From Coturnix japonica (taxonomy: Eukaryota > Chordata > Aves > Galliformes > Phasianidae): a stretch of DNA of 64,000 bases. The notes beneath the pieces were generated by a model. The model had not been told where the DNA came from. It searched no databases and saw nothing but the letters and a program-made list of their open reading frames with translations. Location of the stretch: the NCBI RefSeq assembly GCF_001577835.2, contig NC_029521.1:28893559-28957558 (forward strand). Direction: 5' to 3'. Position 1 is the stretch's first letter, and every line of letters begins with the position of its first letter. This document shows, piece after piece, positions 1 to 15,376 of this stretch. The position numbers and the translations under genes are program-made.

Positions 1-337
1 CACTGCAAAGAAGCTGTTGTGCATTTGTTAAGGTGTTGGTTTTTACTTATTTATAAATGAAATAAGACATGGAGATAGAGCATAAGTCTACCGCAGGTTG
101 ATAATCTGGTCCTGACCCATGGGGAATAAAGTGTTCATGGAAAATCATTCTTCCTGAAGATTACGAGGATATAAGACTGGAGGCGTATGCAATTTTATAT
201 GTATATTTTAATATAATGAGGGTAAAAGTTCTTGTCTTCTATGCTTTTATTGTTCAGAGTATGAACATACAACTTTTTTTCTATGGCTTAAGTTACCTCA
301 GCAGTGGAATCACTCCTTATCCTTGTGCTCTTCACAG

Positions 338-3300
338 GGAAATGTGCCTCTTGAACCCTCATATATAGTGGGGCATGTGGCCTCAGCCCCCAAAGAACAA
401 AACCTGACTCCTTTGTTCAGTGACGGGGAAAACAGTCAGGTATGATGCTATCTGTCAAATTTGAGCTCAAACACAACTTCCCCAATTTAATCAGATACTT
501 CAAAATTTGGTCTAAATTGGAGCCAAGAGAAAAACTTAAATCTCCTATAGAAGTAGTTGTTGTGGCATCTGTGATTTCAGTCCTTTGAGTTGACACAAAT
601 GCATAGCATAGTTCATTTTGTGCTGTCTTTTATTTGCTGCTTTTGCATCTTGCTTTCTCATAATTCTGCAGATAGTCACAGAGAAATGTGTTTATAAGTG
701 ATTTATTGACCATTTTTTTTTCCTCTTAATAAAGGGACTTAAAAATGACTTTGTTCGTAACATCTTGTGGACCTTTGAAGATATTCACATGCTAGTAGGA
801 TCAAATATGCCTATATTTGGAGGTGGCAGATACCCTGCTGTGAGCTTACGTCTCAGGTGAATTGATTGCATGTGCCAGCATTTACTTGTTGTTTTGCTTT
901 CCTATTCAGCTATCTGCAAGTTTTTAGTCAACACTTAATACTTAGATTCAGTTTAAACAATCAAATTCATGCTTCAGACTTGAGTGGCAATGGCATTATA
1001 AAATCCTGGAACTCAGGAAGTCCAATAGCTAAGTCCCATAGTCCTCCTGCGTTGGAACTTGAGATGTTCTGCTGCTTTTTCTATCTGTCTGAATCTTTAT
1101 TTGATAGCAGTGGCAGTCTGCAGCCTTTCATGAGTCTTTAATGTGCATTTAAGTGTTTAAAATCCTATTAATTTAGCCTGTAACTTTTTTGTATTTATAT
1201 TTTAATGAAGGATGGCAGTTGTATTTCACTAAAGTCAATTTTGAATGTCTCTAACTGCTTGTTATGCACTGCATAAGTACTTACAAAACTTAGTTCTATA
1301 GAACTTCTGTGCTCTTTTCTGTTCATTAGTACTTTGCTGATTACTTGGATACTGGTCTCTCTGTTCCTGCTTATGCACTGGCAGAGAAGGAGCAAAAACT
1401 TGAAACTTGTTTGACATATTTATCATCTTTACGTTCATCTAGAAATTAACAGTGCTTTGTTTTGAAAGGAGGTTTGGAAAGTCTATGAGAAGGCTTGTGC
1501 TATAACAAGGTGCTGCCAGTGCTGCCATTCCTTTAGAACTTCAGAATATTCCTTTAGAACAGCACTTACTATTTTGGTAATAGCATGAGGTGTAAATCTT
1601 GAAGTTTCGGTGTCAGTGTAAGCAAAAACTCAAACTGCTGAGGGAATGTGAATGTATTCCACTGTTTGCCTCTACATACAGCAATTAAGTGTTTCAGTGC
1701 CATCCACTAAGGTGACTTAAGTCTAAACCCCTTTAGTAAACATTGCTTATTTTCTGGAGAGTAAACAAAGGCTTAAATAATAACACTAGAAATACTTGTT
1801 TTTAGGGATAACAACAAGCCAATAAATGTGTTAACAGGAATTGACTATTGGCTGGACAACTTAATATGCAACGTACCAGAGCTTGTGATGTGCTTTCATG
1901 TTAATGGAATTGTTCAGGTAAGCCTGACTGTTTGTGCCTAGTCCATCAATCATTGTTTCTAAAACTGTTACAGCTGTAGCAGCTCTTTCAAGTCTTACTG
2001 TGCTGACAAAAAGATGACAAAATCTTTGTTACAAAATGAGCAATATCTGCACAGCTTGCAGGAGTCATCTAAAAATATCTGTTCTTTTTTCTGCCTCCCT
2101 TGCATGTAAAATTCCCATTTGCTCAGATGTACCAGGACAAAAAGCAAAAGAATATGGCTGCAGAAATGCATCAGTTTCTTGCATCTTAAAATCTGTGGTG
2201 CCTGTTTCTTAGTGTTTCAATTAAGAAACAGTTCAAGAGCCTGCAGATACCAGCTGGGTTTATCAGTTGCACTTGGCAGCATACGGTTGCTGACTGAGTT
2301 TTGTTGATGTTGTAGGAAGATGTTGCACTGCTTCTTTTTCACCATTTGTTCTCTATTTACTCAGTCGTAAGTTTCTCTTAGCAGTGGATCTTTTAAAGCA
2401 AGCATAATTTGATAACACTTCAATAAAACATTTTAAAGTAGATCTTAGAAATAACTGAACTTTGACACCTGTAATGGTAGATAGTTTCTTTAAGCAGATA
2501 ATAGAGATTCTGCTCTGTAGATGTGTGTGGTAGTGGCAAAAGAAACCCGTCTAATCTTGTTTTAAAATATATTCCTTGCAGAAATATGAAATGATCAAGA
2601 CTGAAGATATTCCCAATTTGGAGAACTCCAATTTCTCTACCAAAGTGATAAAAGATATTGCTCAAAATATCTTATCCTTTTTGAAATCAAATTGCACCAA
2701 AGAAGGACATACATACTGGTTATTTAAGGGTAAGTAAACTTAGATTAGCATAAATCTTTTCTCAGTTTATGTCATGCTGCTTAATAAAAAGTCTTGCCTT
2801 TCAGCAAGTGGGAGTGATATAGTAAAACTCTATGACCTAACAACCCTTTGTGAAGAAACAGAAGACAAATACCAAAACCCTTTTACAATGCCAGTGGCAA
2901 TTCTTCTGTACAAGTGAGTTTTCAAATAACTTCTGTTGTAACTTCTGTTATTTCTTTGTGTAAACTGTGTTCTCACTAAGTCTTGTAGATGTGTTAAAAC
3001 ATTTGAAAAGTCTACATTTGTAGTGATGTTGCTTAAAGCTTTTTTTCTTATAGCACAAAGAAATTCACTTGTCTCTTTTTGACTTTTTCCTCTTAGAGTT
3101 GCTTGCAATATGATGCTGAAGAAAAACCAGAACAAGAAACACTATGGCACCATCAGAACGTTGCTTCTGAATTGTCTTAAGTTACTGGACAATGGCAGAC
3201 ATCCTCAAGTAAGTGCATTATCATTATGTTCTTGTATCTTTGTGTAAAGGCAATGGAGAACTTTTCTTGGTGGTCAGAACTGTTCCTACTTAGGCACCTA

Positions 3301-6300
3301 CATCTAGAATTTGAAGCCTTAAAGCTACTACTTAGTTTTTGTATAATCATAGAGACATGTGGAGTCAGTCATTTGAAGTGGAGCATAAACACTCAACATA
3401 GAATGGTTTGAGTTGGTGAGGATCTTTAGGATCATCTAGTTCCATAGATGAGTTCCAACTAGTTCTGACTTAAAGCTGCTGATTCCAGTTCAAGAGCCAG
3501 ATGCCTAAAAGCAGGTCACTTTAATGCACTATGTGGTCTGCTTTAGTTTATTTTCACTAGATCTGGCCCAGATTTCTTAGCAGATTTGATGCAGTATGAC
3601 TCATCCCTGAGACTCACAATTCCTCTTGTGATAGGAATGTGACTGCTCTCTGAGCAAGATTTCAGGCTTTGAGTAAACTTGAGGTAGAAATCCTACATCT
3701 TGATGTAAGGAATGTTATTTTTGCTGGCATAATTATCAGGTATGATTTTTCATTAATAAGCCTTTCTGCAAATACTACTTGAAGTGGGAGGAAAAAATGT
3801 TTGTGTAGAATAAATAAGTTTCTCAACTTGCTGAATTAATCTTAGGTGTCATTGCAGAGAAGTTCAGTGAAGCAGTCTTGACCACATTGCATTTCAGGTG
3901 TTCATGTATCTCTGTCTTGAGGAGAGAGGTAGGAGGTTATGAAGTGAAGTATGCAGGCCTGAGTGCTGTGGCACACTTAAGGAAGAAATGGGTTATTTTT
4001 GTGTTAAAAATAAACCTCAGGGTGAGGAAACAGTGCTAGTTTTAGATCGTAGAGTCATGGAATCTTAGATCATGACCAGTGTGCCTTGGATTTCTGCTGA
4101 TGTGCCATGTAGCCAGATCTTGTTGCTGCTGTAGAATAGCTTTTAAGTGCCCAGTATTTAGTATTTCATAACTATACATGGTCAGAGTTTCGAAATACAT
4201 TATTAATATTAAAGCAAAGTAATATCAATGATATATATAATGCATATGTATTTATAATATAAACAACATTAATGCAAATGAATAAACAAGAGCAGCAGCA
4301 ATGAAATGCAGACCTCTGAATGCTTTACTTTGCTGGGGAAAAACAAGTGCAGGTGGGAGCTGCTCTGGAGGGCAGCACACTCAGTGCTCAGACAAGGTGA
4401 GAATACAGGCTGTACTTGATATTGAATATCTATTTCTATGTACTGTTTACTCCTCGTTCCTAAGTGAAAGTATATTGCTGTTGCCTTTCAAAAGAGAATT
4501 CTTACATATAAATGAATTGCTGGTTTTGCTTTTTTCCTTTTCTGAAAAGATTATTGCTTCAGCAAACTACATGCTGTCAGAGCTCTTCCAGTTGGATGAG
4601 CCTAAAAAAGAAGACAATACAGACTTCCCTATAAACGGAAATTCTGATGAAAGTTACAGTGAAGAAGAGGAAGAAATGCCAGACAGTGATGAAAATGGTT
4701 CTTACAGTAACAGTTCTGATCCACCAGATGACAACAAAGCAGTGGCTATAATAAAATCTGTAGGAGAGTTATCAGTACCAGAAAAATACAAGTCCGTTCA
4801 TCGAATACGTGTAAGTTATGGGTTTTTGTTTCAGGAATTTCTTCAAAGCTTCCATGGATACTGCAGAGTTCTGTTACCTGTTAGTTTAGTCATAAGGTGT
4901 CATTGTATGTTTTCTCTTATTTAGTTCTTCATTTCTTTGGTTTGTTTGGTTTTTGTTTTCCTCTGCCTCATGCTTCAGTTAGCTTTTTCATTAGCTGCTC
5001 ATAGAATTAGAGATCCTCTACAAAAATATATATATATGCTGCTGTGACAGGAATAATTATGTCCACTGTAGCCATGTTTAAGAACTGTGAATGACCACAA
5101 ACACAAAACAAAGATAAACACAGCCTTTAACTGCTGAGCCCTTCAAAGGTGAAGTGCTGCTTTGACTTAAAGGCTGCCTAAATAGCTTTTTGAATTGTGG
5201 GTCTGCAATTGCAAACAGTCTGTGCATGTTTTTGTAATTACTGTTATGATATAGAAATATCTATTCTTCCTCCTTCTCCTTAAGCTCACTGAGAGACCAA
5301 GTATAGATGTTAACTTAAATCCTGTAGTGATCACCAGGTATGAATTGCTGTCTGAAACAACAGAATTACCATGATGCTTTTCAATGTGGAGATCAAACGT
5401 TGTATCAAGCTTTTTTTCATGCAGTCTTTTGTTTCTTATAGCCAGTAGTGTTGATATTTTGTACTTTGAACTTCTCTTTCTTCTGTTTTTGTTATTGTTC
5501 CCTGTTACGCCCTCAATCAAGCCTAGCTGTGCATTTCCTGTCTGCCATGGTGCTGAAGAGCGTTGCAGGCTTGTGCTTAGCTACGTCCTGGAGGTGAGTT
5601 CACTACCAGATTTGTAATGGTACTTCAGCTAATGTACAGTTCTTCATGTGTTGGGTATTTATGAAGTATTGATTTCAAAGTGAATTAAGACGGTTTTTCT
5701 TGCAGGGCTTAAAGTCTGTTGACAGCAGTGTTAAAAAAGAGAGTGACCTTCCTGCTGCTGACCCCAGCACACCAATCCCACTGAAATATGAGGATGAATC
5801 CACCAGTGGTGGTCCGGAGTGTTTGGAAAAACAGATGGCCTTATTTTTAGACAAAAGTAAGTTGTATTGTGCAAATAAGACCTTTCCAGTACCAACACAA
5901 ACTGCTGCCACTTCATTTTGGTTGAGGAAACAGTGTACTTGTGTGTTGCTAATTATGCTGTTGTATTAGCAAGAGAAAATACAGAGCATAAAAACAAAAT
6001 TGGAGATGATAGTCTGTTCCTATTTAAATATGAGTAGTGTATTTGGGATATTCTGCATATCAGAATATCTTTTGTTCATAAACACATAATGCTACTGTTC
6101 CTTATTTAGTTGTACCTTTCACGTGATTTCCACAAGGGCTGAGGAGTTTGTTTACCCCCCCATGTTTACTGATGGATATTACATTTACAAATGCATTACA
6201 GTTATAGATCATAGATACTATAAAGTTAAACAGGATTTCAGCATTAATTTTTTCCTGTAGCTTTAAATTGTGGAAGGAAGCTCCCAGAAGTTCTGCACAG

Positions 6301-9300
6301 TGCTGCTAATATGGACTGTGTGATTTGTTTGTATGGAGATCTACTGCAAAATTGTACTGAGGTCAGCTCAACAAGAACAGTGTGCTGATTTCAGCTGTAC
6401 TGCAGCCAGGCTCTGTCTTCTGCTTTTGCTCTTTGGTGACACATTGCAGCTGCTTCCTTTTTTTATTTAGAAGCATGAGTTTCTTGGAAAGTGTGGGAGA
6501 TAAATATTGCAAAGATCTCAAAGACTTTACTTGATTTCTGGAGCTGCACTGAAATAGCAATGGTGTCCTTTGGCATCAGGACTCCTAATGTGCTTGAATT
6601 CTCTGTCTGCTGCTTTGTGCTTCCATAATCACTGCAGCATCAGAGGCAGAACCATGATCTTACACTGATGATTATCTTGGAACTGGTGTGGGAAAGTCTT
6701 TGGTCTTATTTGCAGGAACAATTAGATTATCTGGTTTCTGTAGTGCTGGACAGTTCCTTAATTTGAGGCAGTTAATACAGAAATAAAGCAAATATCATAA
6801 AGATTTGGCAGAACTCATCACGAATCATGTCTGCTACCGGAAGGAGTAGCCTTGGTTGTTGCACCAGTGTTTTGAAAGCTTTGAGAATGTTGGAGTTCAG
6901 CTGCATTGGCACTGTACTCTTTGTATTCAGGTACAAGGCTTTCAGGTGAGAGAAGTGGAGAGGTTCCAAATGTTGGGTCCATTTTGTAGATGAAAAACAC
7001 AGTACCATGCAAATCAGCATATACTCCAGTGTGGCAATTTACATTCTGTCTGTATGCTGAAGTAGGGTCAGACCTCTGGCGTATTGTATGGAAATGAGAT
7101 TTACTGAGGAGGTTCTGTTTGTTACAGTGGGCTCGTTTCAGAAGGATAAGCATTCCAGTCAGTCAGGAATGATTCCTGGATCATGGCAATATAAAATGAA
7201 ACTCCAGCTCATTCTGAAGTCATCAAAGGCTTATTATGTCTTGTCTGATGCTGCTATGATTCTGCAGAAGTACGGGAGGGCATTACGATACATCAAACTG
7301 GCTTTACAGTGCCACGGTAAGTTATTGGAGTTGTCACCTCTATATTGACACACTTCACAATATCAAATACTTGTATGCATGATTTAGCTTAGTGGCATGC
7401 AGTGACAAATCATATGCCTGTGTGTTTTGTTAAACTAAGTGTCTAGCTCATCCTTCTGGAGAGAAGGAGGTAGTAAGAGTAATTTGCTCATCACCGTTTG
7501 GTTAGAAGGGTGCTGCCATTTTGATGTGGTGGGAAAACTTAGATCAGACTTGACATTTCTGAGCACTGAAGCTGGGAGTGTTCAGTCCTAGTAGCAGCAC
7601 AGAGGTAACCTGGGTTCTTAGTACTGTCACAGCAAGCAGTTGTTGATGCTCTGGTGGTTCCCTTTTCATTTAAATGTTCACCTTAGATACGCCTCTAAAA
7701 TGAATTTGATTCAAGGAAAGTGAGGGGGGTGGAGGAGAGAGAATTGGGCTGTTTAGGGTATCAAGTAATCAGAAAATGGTATACACGTAAAACTTTAGTA
7801 CTGCTGTTTTGCTTCCATGTTTGTAGGATGTGAGGTGATGGGGTGGTAAAACACAAAGCAAGAATGCTTGATCTTAATTCAAAGCATCAGTATGTATAGA
7901 TTTTCAGTCCTGGGAGGACTTAAATTTAACTGCACTGAGACTATAACTGACTCAAGTTAATCCTGAAATGCAGTTTTCCCTGGTTGAAGTTTAAAATCTG
8001 AGAACAGCATTTGTAATCGTCAGCGTTGATGCACATATTCAAGGAAGTAGTCACTATTCCTCAGCTGCGTAAGTGTGATTTTAAAACAGGTTAGTTACTC
8101 TCTGAAGAGCATGTGCTGTCTTGATACAGGGAATGAATATGGGAAGTAACATAGAACTAATTACGCTGTCGGTCTGTGTCAAAACTTAGGAACTGTGATC
8201 CTCTCCTTCCTTCTCCTTCACCCATGGGATTCTTTTCTTTCAGATACCTACTGTTGTCTCTCTGCCAGCATGCTTCCTGAGGTGTTAGTATTTCTTTGTC
8301 AGTGCTTAACACTTTGTGGTGATATCCAATTAATGCTCGCTCAAAATGCAAACAACAGAGCAGCATACCTTGAAGAATACAACTACCAGACAAAGGAAGA
8401 CCAGGAAATACTACACAGTCTTCATAGAGAATCCAGCTGTCAAGGTATGGCACAGGTGTAAGATAAATGTCTGTTATGTAGGTAGATTATGACAGAAATC
8501 ACTTTGCTGTGCTTCGTCCAGTCCATGCAGCAGTATCACTTCCAGAGGAGAGCTGGCTATGTCTCATTCTGTTTTAATCAGAGAAAACACCTTATGGCAG
8601 ACACAATAAGTTATCAAAATATTGTATGGCGTGCCTGAAGTTGTAATGGGCTGAAGGCTGAAGGCCCATTAGTTGTTTATGTCCTGAGTAGATTCTGTTT
8701 GTGTGATCATTCTGACCTGGATCTTACCCTTGGTCATCTTACTGGGTGATTTTTCTCTGTACTGTCAGAGGTTTGGATTTACTTGGAAATGCTTTTTGAC
8801 ATGGAGACATTGTTTTGTTTTTTAGTGTTTGCCTGGGCTACTGACTTATCTACAGACTTGGAATGCCAACTTTCAGTCAGCTGCAAATGTTACGAAGCAG
8901 CTTATGAAATCTTACTTTTCAGTAACTTAAAGAAGCAAAATCCTGAGCAGCATGTACAGGTGCTGAAGAGAATGGGTAACATCAGGAATGAAATTGGAGT
9001 CTTTTACATGAATCAGGCTGCTGCAGTGCAGACAGAGAGAGTGGGTAAGCATTCTTGTTTTGCTTCTTACTGTATACTGTTCATTTTAAAAACGTTTAGT
9101 CACTAATTGTGAAGGAAATCTTGTCCATTTCTGATTATTAAGATGACACTTAAATAACTTTGTAGTAAGCATCAATTCTTTGTAAGGGTAGATAACAGCA
9201 GGGCAAAGGGAAATGGTTGAAGAATTCATGCTCCAAAGAATTTGCATTAATGGAAAGCCTTGTGTTTTAACTTCAGTGAGTAAGAACGTATCAACAACAG

Positions 9301-12300
9301 AGCAGCAGCTCTGGAAGAAAAGCTTCTCTTGCTTTGAAAAAGGCATTCAGAACTTTGAGTCAATTGATGATGCCACCAACGCTGCTCTCCTGCTGTGCAA
9401 CACGGGAAGGCTCATGCGAATTTGTGCTCAAGCTCATTGTGCAGCTGAAGGTGACTTCAAAAGAGAATTTTCTCCAGAAGAGGCCCTTTATTATAATAAG
9501 GTAGTACTCTACTTTTACAATGACCCATACCCTATTCTACCTTATAATGCAGAAGTTACATAAAGAGCTTAGAATCATTTAAATAAAGTGTTGGTATGGA
9601 CAAGGCGGTGGCTTATCTAGATACAGCAATTGGGAAGACTGATAAGGGGTTGTCAGGTTCTGACTTTGTGTTAGTTAAATGTAGTGAATGTTTCCTTTTG
9701 AGTGTGTAAAAAATAAGATGCAAAATAGCTAGCACTGGACTCTTGCCCCAGGATAATGGTTTCCAATCATGTTCATTATGTGGGATAAAGCAGATCAGTG
9801 ATTTCTTCTGTGTTGGTACATATGGGGTATAAAAAGTTACCTAGGGCCAGAGTGTCCTTTGGAAGTAACTTGGCTTTATTCTGATGGGTAAGTCAGGACT
9901 AATATTGTGATCAGAATGAGTCTAAGAAAAATACTGGTTAAGGAGCAAAGGTATTTTGAAATGCTTCCTTTCAATGCAAGTAGAAAGACATGAATTTGTA
10001 GTTGCTATGAATGTATAGTTACTGCTTAAATTTATTTTATAATCTATAGGCTATTGACTACTATCTGAAAGCACTAAGATCTCTTGGCAAGAGGGAGATG
10101 CATCCGGCTGTTTGGGATTCTGTGAACTGGGAGCTGTCTACCACTTATTTCACTATGGCAACTCTACAGCAGGATTACGCCCCGTTATCCAGGAAGGCTC
10201 AGGAACAGGTAATGCAGTGGATTTGTGGCATCTACTCAAAGAAGCTATTTTCTTGAGAAACGGAGCAGCAAGACAAGTTGATGCTGGAATAGCTTGTAGA
10301 AAAGCCTTATAATCTAATAAAAGTTTGAAGTAGCTATTGCAAATCATAAAATAGTTATATGAAGATCTTCAGTTTTGCATTGTAAAAACACGTTTTAACC
10401 CTTAAAAGTCCATATAATGTGATTACTTTCCAACTGGAACACCACTGCCTGATTTTCTTTCCTTGTAGATAGAGAAGGAGGTCAGTGAAGCCATGATGAA
10501 GTCTTTGAAGTACTGTGATGTTGATACAGTGTCTCCACGGCAGCCTCTCTGCCAGTATCGCGCTGCAACCATCCACCACAGACTTGCTTCAATGTATCAC
10601 AGTTGCCTCAGAAACCAGGTACTAGCACCCTTAGGCTGTTCTGTATAAGTTCCATGTTTAACATGTAATGATTGTAAAGGCAGATGATTATCCTCCTAAC
10701 TGTAGCTGGAATATGCTTGGGGAAATATGAGCGGACCTGTATTTAAGTCAGTGTGATGTGCAGTTATTTTGAAGTGAGATGAGGAACCACTGTTTGTACC
10801 TCTTGTTTTCTGTATTTTTGTTAGTGGGTGCTTTCATAACATATTAATTGTCTGGCATTTGCATGTATCCTACTCTGAGCACAGGTTGGCGATGAGCATT
10901 TGAGGAAACAACATCGTGTACTTGCTGATCTTCATTACAGTAAAGCTGTAAGACTCTTCCAGCTCTTGAAGGATGCACCCTGCGAACTCCTTCGCGTGCA
11001 ATTGGAAAGAGTGGCATTTGCAGAATTCCAGATGGCAAGTAAGTTTGTCTTTCTACAATAGAGATGCTGTGTTAACTGTTTTATTTCTTTTCTGAATAAC
11101 TTTGAATAGAAGTAACATACTTATGAGGATGCAGCCCACTTGGGAAGAAAGGCATTTTTGTCATGCTGTTCTTCAGTTGCCTTTGATGGTATACACTTCA
11201 TGTGAACTCCTGTAGTCATTGGGTGGAGATAAAAGTGCAATCCAGAATGAGTTGTTAATAGTGTCCTTGATTATTATTTTTTTCCCTTTTTCAGGTCAGA
11301 ACAGCAGTGCTGGGAAATTAAAGACGTTGTTTGGGGCCCTAGATATAATGGCTAAAACCAAGTGTGCGTTCCAGCTTATCAGAAAAGAGCTTGCAGCAGA
11401 GAGTGAGCAGGTAAATGAAAATCAAGTTATCTGATTGACTGCTCCCACCAATCTTGTGCATTCATACACAAGTGGTCAATTGGCAATTAAGCTATTGCTT
11501 GTCTACTTCTCAGTCAACTTCGTTAAATTGAACAGGAATGGAACCTTCTGCAATTCACTTTCAGCCTTTATGTGGAAGTGGATGAAATAACTTAATCTAG
11601 AACTTGCCTTTATCTGAGTGGTGTCAAAAGTTTCACCTCTTCCCCCAGCACTTTTGAACTAGAAATTGCTCCAAGAATTGTCTTCCTTTTATTTTTTTTT
11701 ATGCACAGATCTCTGGCTTCTGAGCCTTTTTGTCCCTCTTTAGTTCTAGGAATTTCTTGAGGTGCTGAATGGATTAAAACATGCCTGCATGTGGCCCTAT
11801 ACAGACTCAGTCTTCGAGTGAATGGGATTGTGTAACTGTGTATTACCTCTTAAATACGTTACTTTAAGACCTGTACAACATAAACAACTATAGAGAGAAT
11901 TCCTTTTTAGTATTTCAGTATTAAAGTGTGGAAGGGTGTCTGCAGCCACTGTTCTTGATGCCTAAATAACTAACTACTCGTATTTGCTGATGTACAAATC
12001 CTTTACTGGCAGTTTGAGCAACAGATTGACTATTGACATTTGTATTTTCCTGGTAGTTTCATAATTAAGTATTACAGTACAGAGATTTAACAAAAGCACT
12101 TGTCATAACTTGTGTGCAGTCTGACTACAAAGTAATTACTGAGGTCTCATAACTCATAACCATGAAGTCATAGTAATTGTGATGTTGGTGCCACGCCTGT
12201 AAAGTATAAGCTAACCTGCAAAGTATGGTCATCTGGCCTGAGTACTACTTCTAACTGTGGAGTTGAGTGACGTGTTTTCCTTTGTTTCTCTTTTTGTAGA

Positions 12301-15300
12301 TAAACAAGGGTGAGAGTAATGCTGAGAGTGTATCACCTAATGAGTCCTCCACTGCCCTTAACAAGGAAGAAGTAATGAAGCTACTCAGTATTTTTGAGTC
12401 TAGAATGTCATTCCTTCTTCTCCAATCTATTAAGTTGTTAACTTCGACAAAAAAGAAAACTGGGTAAGCTAAATCTTCATATGTATACATAAAATATGGT
12501 TTGGATACATTAATCTGCACAAACAATACTCTTATGAATGCAAGGGTGTGTGATGTTTGTTCCCTTCTGGAGCAGACTTCTGTGTGGAGAAGGAGTTGGG
12601 GTGTCCATTGGTCGTCTGAAGCTGGTGGGTTTTAGGTGTAATTGAGGGAGTGACCTTCGCTTTGTGGCGTGTTTTTCCTCTAATTTTCTGACAGGATTCC
12701 AGGACTGAGCAGACAAAAGCAGACTAATTCTTTTCCAATAAGAAATAAGCTTCTAGTAATCTGAGAAGCACAATACAGTTATGAATCATGGATGCTTTAT
12801 CACTCTCTGTGATAGCTTATCCTTCATAGGATATACTTTCATGAGCATAAATTGAACAGAACGGCTTGACTTGTACTGTTGTAACCAGTTGTCATACTTG
12901 TTGCTATCCTGACTCTATTTATTCACTTATTTAAAATGTAATTACTTGTTCTCTACATTAGGGGTCCTTTGTCTTACTGGCATCAGTCTTCATCTGTGGC
13001 AGGATGCTTGAAAGTTAGTGAGGGGGAAAACTGCTGTGTACTAGCAGTGTACAGTATGAATCACAGTACTACTGAGATTAGATCATGATAATAAAATACA
13101 CCAGTGACAGCATAGGTAAGCACATACAGTTCTTCATTATAAACATAGGCAGACCGGTAGTGCTGCAGACAGAAGGATGTAAATGGAGAAGGTGTCTGCT
13201 GTCATTAGCTTTCTAATGCCTGATGGAGTGAGCTATGAAGCAGTCTTCTGTCTCAATACTGCTGTGATCTGTGGCAGTCTAATTCCTTGAATTGCTGTTC
13301 TTTCCACTGGTTAAATACAGATATGTTTTGATGTTGTTTTTAGGATCCAGGGAACACTCCCCCCCTTAGTGGAAGATACGTGGCATACAGTTATTTCTAC
13401 TGTAGCAAAGTTAATTAATGGAAATGGGGGATTAGGAGATTTTTAGAAGTTAATTACTTGTCACTTTGAAACAGTGCTGATGCTGATGTTTGTTATATGA
13501 AGTTGTGAACTGGAATAATCTTTTACAGTAAGTTGCTTGCTGTTAGGGGCCTGGTAAGTGGGAAATGATGAGACTGAAAGAAAACCTCTCTAACCTCTCT
13601 GCCTTTCTAGCAGTGGCTTATGTGCCTTGTTAGGTGTGTTCACTTCCAGAAAAGCTTCCACAAGGTGGCAATCTGAATATGTAGAATGCAGAGGATTGAA
13701 GTACGACTTGTATGTAACCATGCAGCTGTCCCAAGTAGCTGACTCAGCTGTTCTCGTCACTTTGTGACCTGGCCAGGTGTTGTGTAACAAACTCTTCTCC
13801 TGTGCTTCTCATGGAGTCTCTCATGAATGAGGTTTTTTGCTGAAGATTTCATACAGGGAATAGGTTACAGTAAGGTGAAATGGGAGTGCTGCTGTAACAT
13901 CTTAAACTTCTTTAAACAACGGTGGATTGAGGCTCACCATAGCACTGTTTTTGTTTAACCTTCTGTTGAACCTTTCTGGTACCTTTTGCAGATTGAGCGT
14001 GTGTTTCCTTAGCTCTGCTTTACAGAAGGAGAAAACGTCTGTCTTCTGTTTTAATAACAGGCAAACTGAAAAGGGAGGAAATGAGCAGCCATGGATGCTA
14101 TTGCAGGGCCTTAGATGTGCTTTGGCAGAGAGCAGAACATGTGGAAAAGCTGATGGTTGATAGTGAGACTTGCAGACCAGCAATAAAACTGAATGAAATC
14201 AGTTTTACCTTCCAGAAGTTAAATGCATAAACTGAACTGAACTGGGCTGCATAAATCAGAGGGAGAAGTAATTGAAATTAATACTTTGCTCTGGGAATTC
14301 TTGTAGCTTATCCTGGAAATACTTTGCATTTCAGTGGCTTTTTATTGACTACCTGTTCTGTTTTATAATTAAATCTGTCTGATTTCTGCCAAATGTCATA
14401 AATTTAATTTGCTTTACCTTTTTTGTAACTCCCTGAGTATTCACAATTAAACTGACTGCTGCTTGCATGCATGCACACTTCATTTAGTTATAATGCTAAT
14501 GGCAGCATTTTTTTTCTGATTCAAGTCATTTATTTATTGGTCTTGGATGTTAAATGCAGGGTGACAGTGCTGCCATAGACTAGCTCTTGTTTGATAAATT
14601 ATTTTCAATGATGTCTGTCGAATGGAAAAAAAGGATGGGACATTAAACTGCAGACAGGCAAGAAGCTCTTCTGTGTAAAGCTGTTGGGTGTGGAAAAGTC
14701 TCCAAAATACAGAGATAATGTAGATGTCTGGAACTTAAATGGATGGTAAAGTCATGGACTTTAGACTTGAACAGGAAAATGTCCGTAGTGGGTAAGCAGG
14801 GTTGGGATCTGACAAATACAGCAGCAGGCAACTGGAGCAAGTAGCATCTCAGGAAAGGTCTGATGTCTGCTGGCTTTTGGCCTGATCAGATGAGACAGAC
14901 TCTGACAGAAGTACTGGGATTTGGCACAGAGACACTGACTGGAGGGTTTACAACGTGAAGTTAATAAAATGGCCAGACTGAAGTTGAAGAAGTTTGGAAC
15001 TCCACTCCTTATCCTTCCTGCAGTAGGAATAGAGGCTCTGACTGCAGTGCTGTGAAATGCCAGGAAATGGGAGCTAAGGAAGTGAGACTTAACGAATCAA
15101 AGCATCAGCCACGTGGTTTCAAAGAAATAACATTATTGTTTGATAATTATAGAATAAAATATTGTGGTCAGGTTAATAACTTTTATTATCTGTTTATTTT
15201 TTAGGAGCATTAATGAAGAAGAGGTCACTCTTAAGACAAACAAACAAGTTTACTCTCTTCTGTTGCGTGCAACTGCTAACAAAAGTCTGACCCTGCTAGA

Positions 15301-15376
15301 GAGAATAGAGGTAATCTTAAACCTGCTGGAGCAGCTGACTCAGAATAGTGAAGCCAGTAATGGTGGAATTCAGTGA
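338..15376 (+). CDS. EDRF1: Erythroid differentiation regulatory factor 1, C-terminal 19 coding exons (5' part outside the window)
   Basis: EDRF1 is a nuclear TPR-containing factor linked to erythroid differentiation, globin expression and GATA1 activity. Exons read in the sequence: 338-439, 735-856, 1806-1917, 2582-2729, 2805-2913, 3097-3208, 4550-4810, 5522-5593, 5706-5856, 7128-7316, 8244-8444, 8826-9044, 9277-9500, 10050-10208, 10469-10618, 10885-11038, 11295-11410, 12300-12463, 15205-15376. Their 2937 bases form one open frame of 978 residues plus a TGA. The first exon encodes EPSYIVGHVASAPKEQNL, and later exons give LLLCNTGRLMRICAQAHC and EEVMKLLSIFESR, all nearly identical to human EDRF1. 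Exon 4550-4810 holds an acidic, Ser-rich, probably disordered stretch (EEEEEMPDSDE). Exons from about 7128 to 11410 are helical and carry the TPR-like region. The human protein is about 1240 residues, so roughly a fifth is missing on the left. No frame break was seen. The last intron (12464-15204) is the longest one within the window. Confidence 0.97.
3396..3450 (-). mobile_element. CR1 LINE 3'-end fragment
   Basis: In EDRF1 intron. It begins CATAGAATGGTTTGAGTTGG and continues with GGATCATCTAGTTCC, the usual antisense form of the avian CR1 tail, so the element points to the minus strand. Diverged and short. Confidence 0.6.

Noticed and set aside
1-337. Further EDRF1 exon at the left edge
   Set aside because: No conserved coding string or convincing splice pair before 338; treated as intron.
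4046-4090. Possible CR1 tail (TAGAGTCATGGAATCTTAG)
   Set aside because: Too short and diverged to call.
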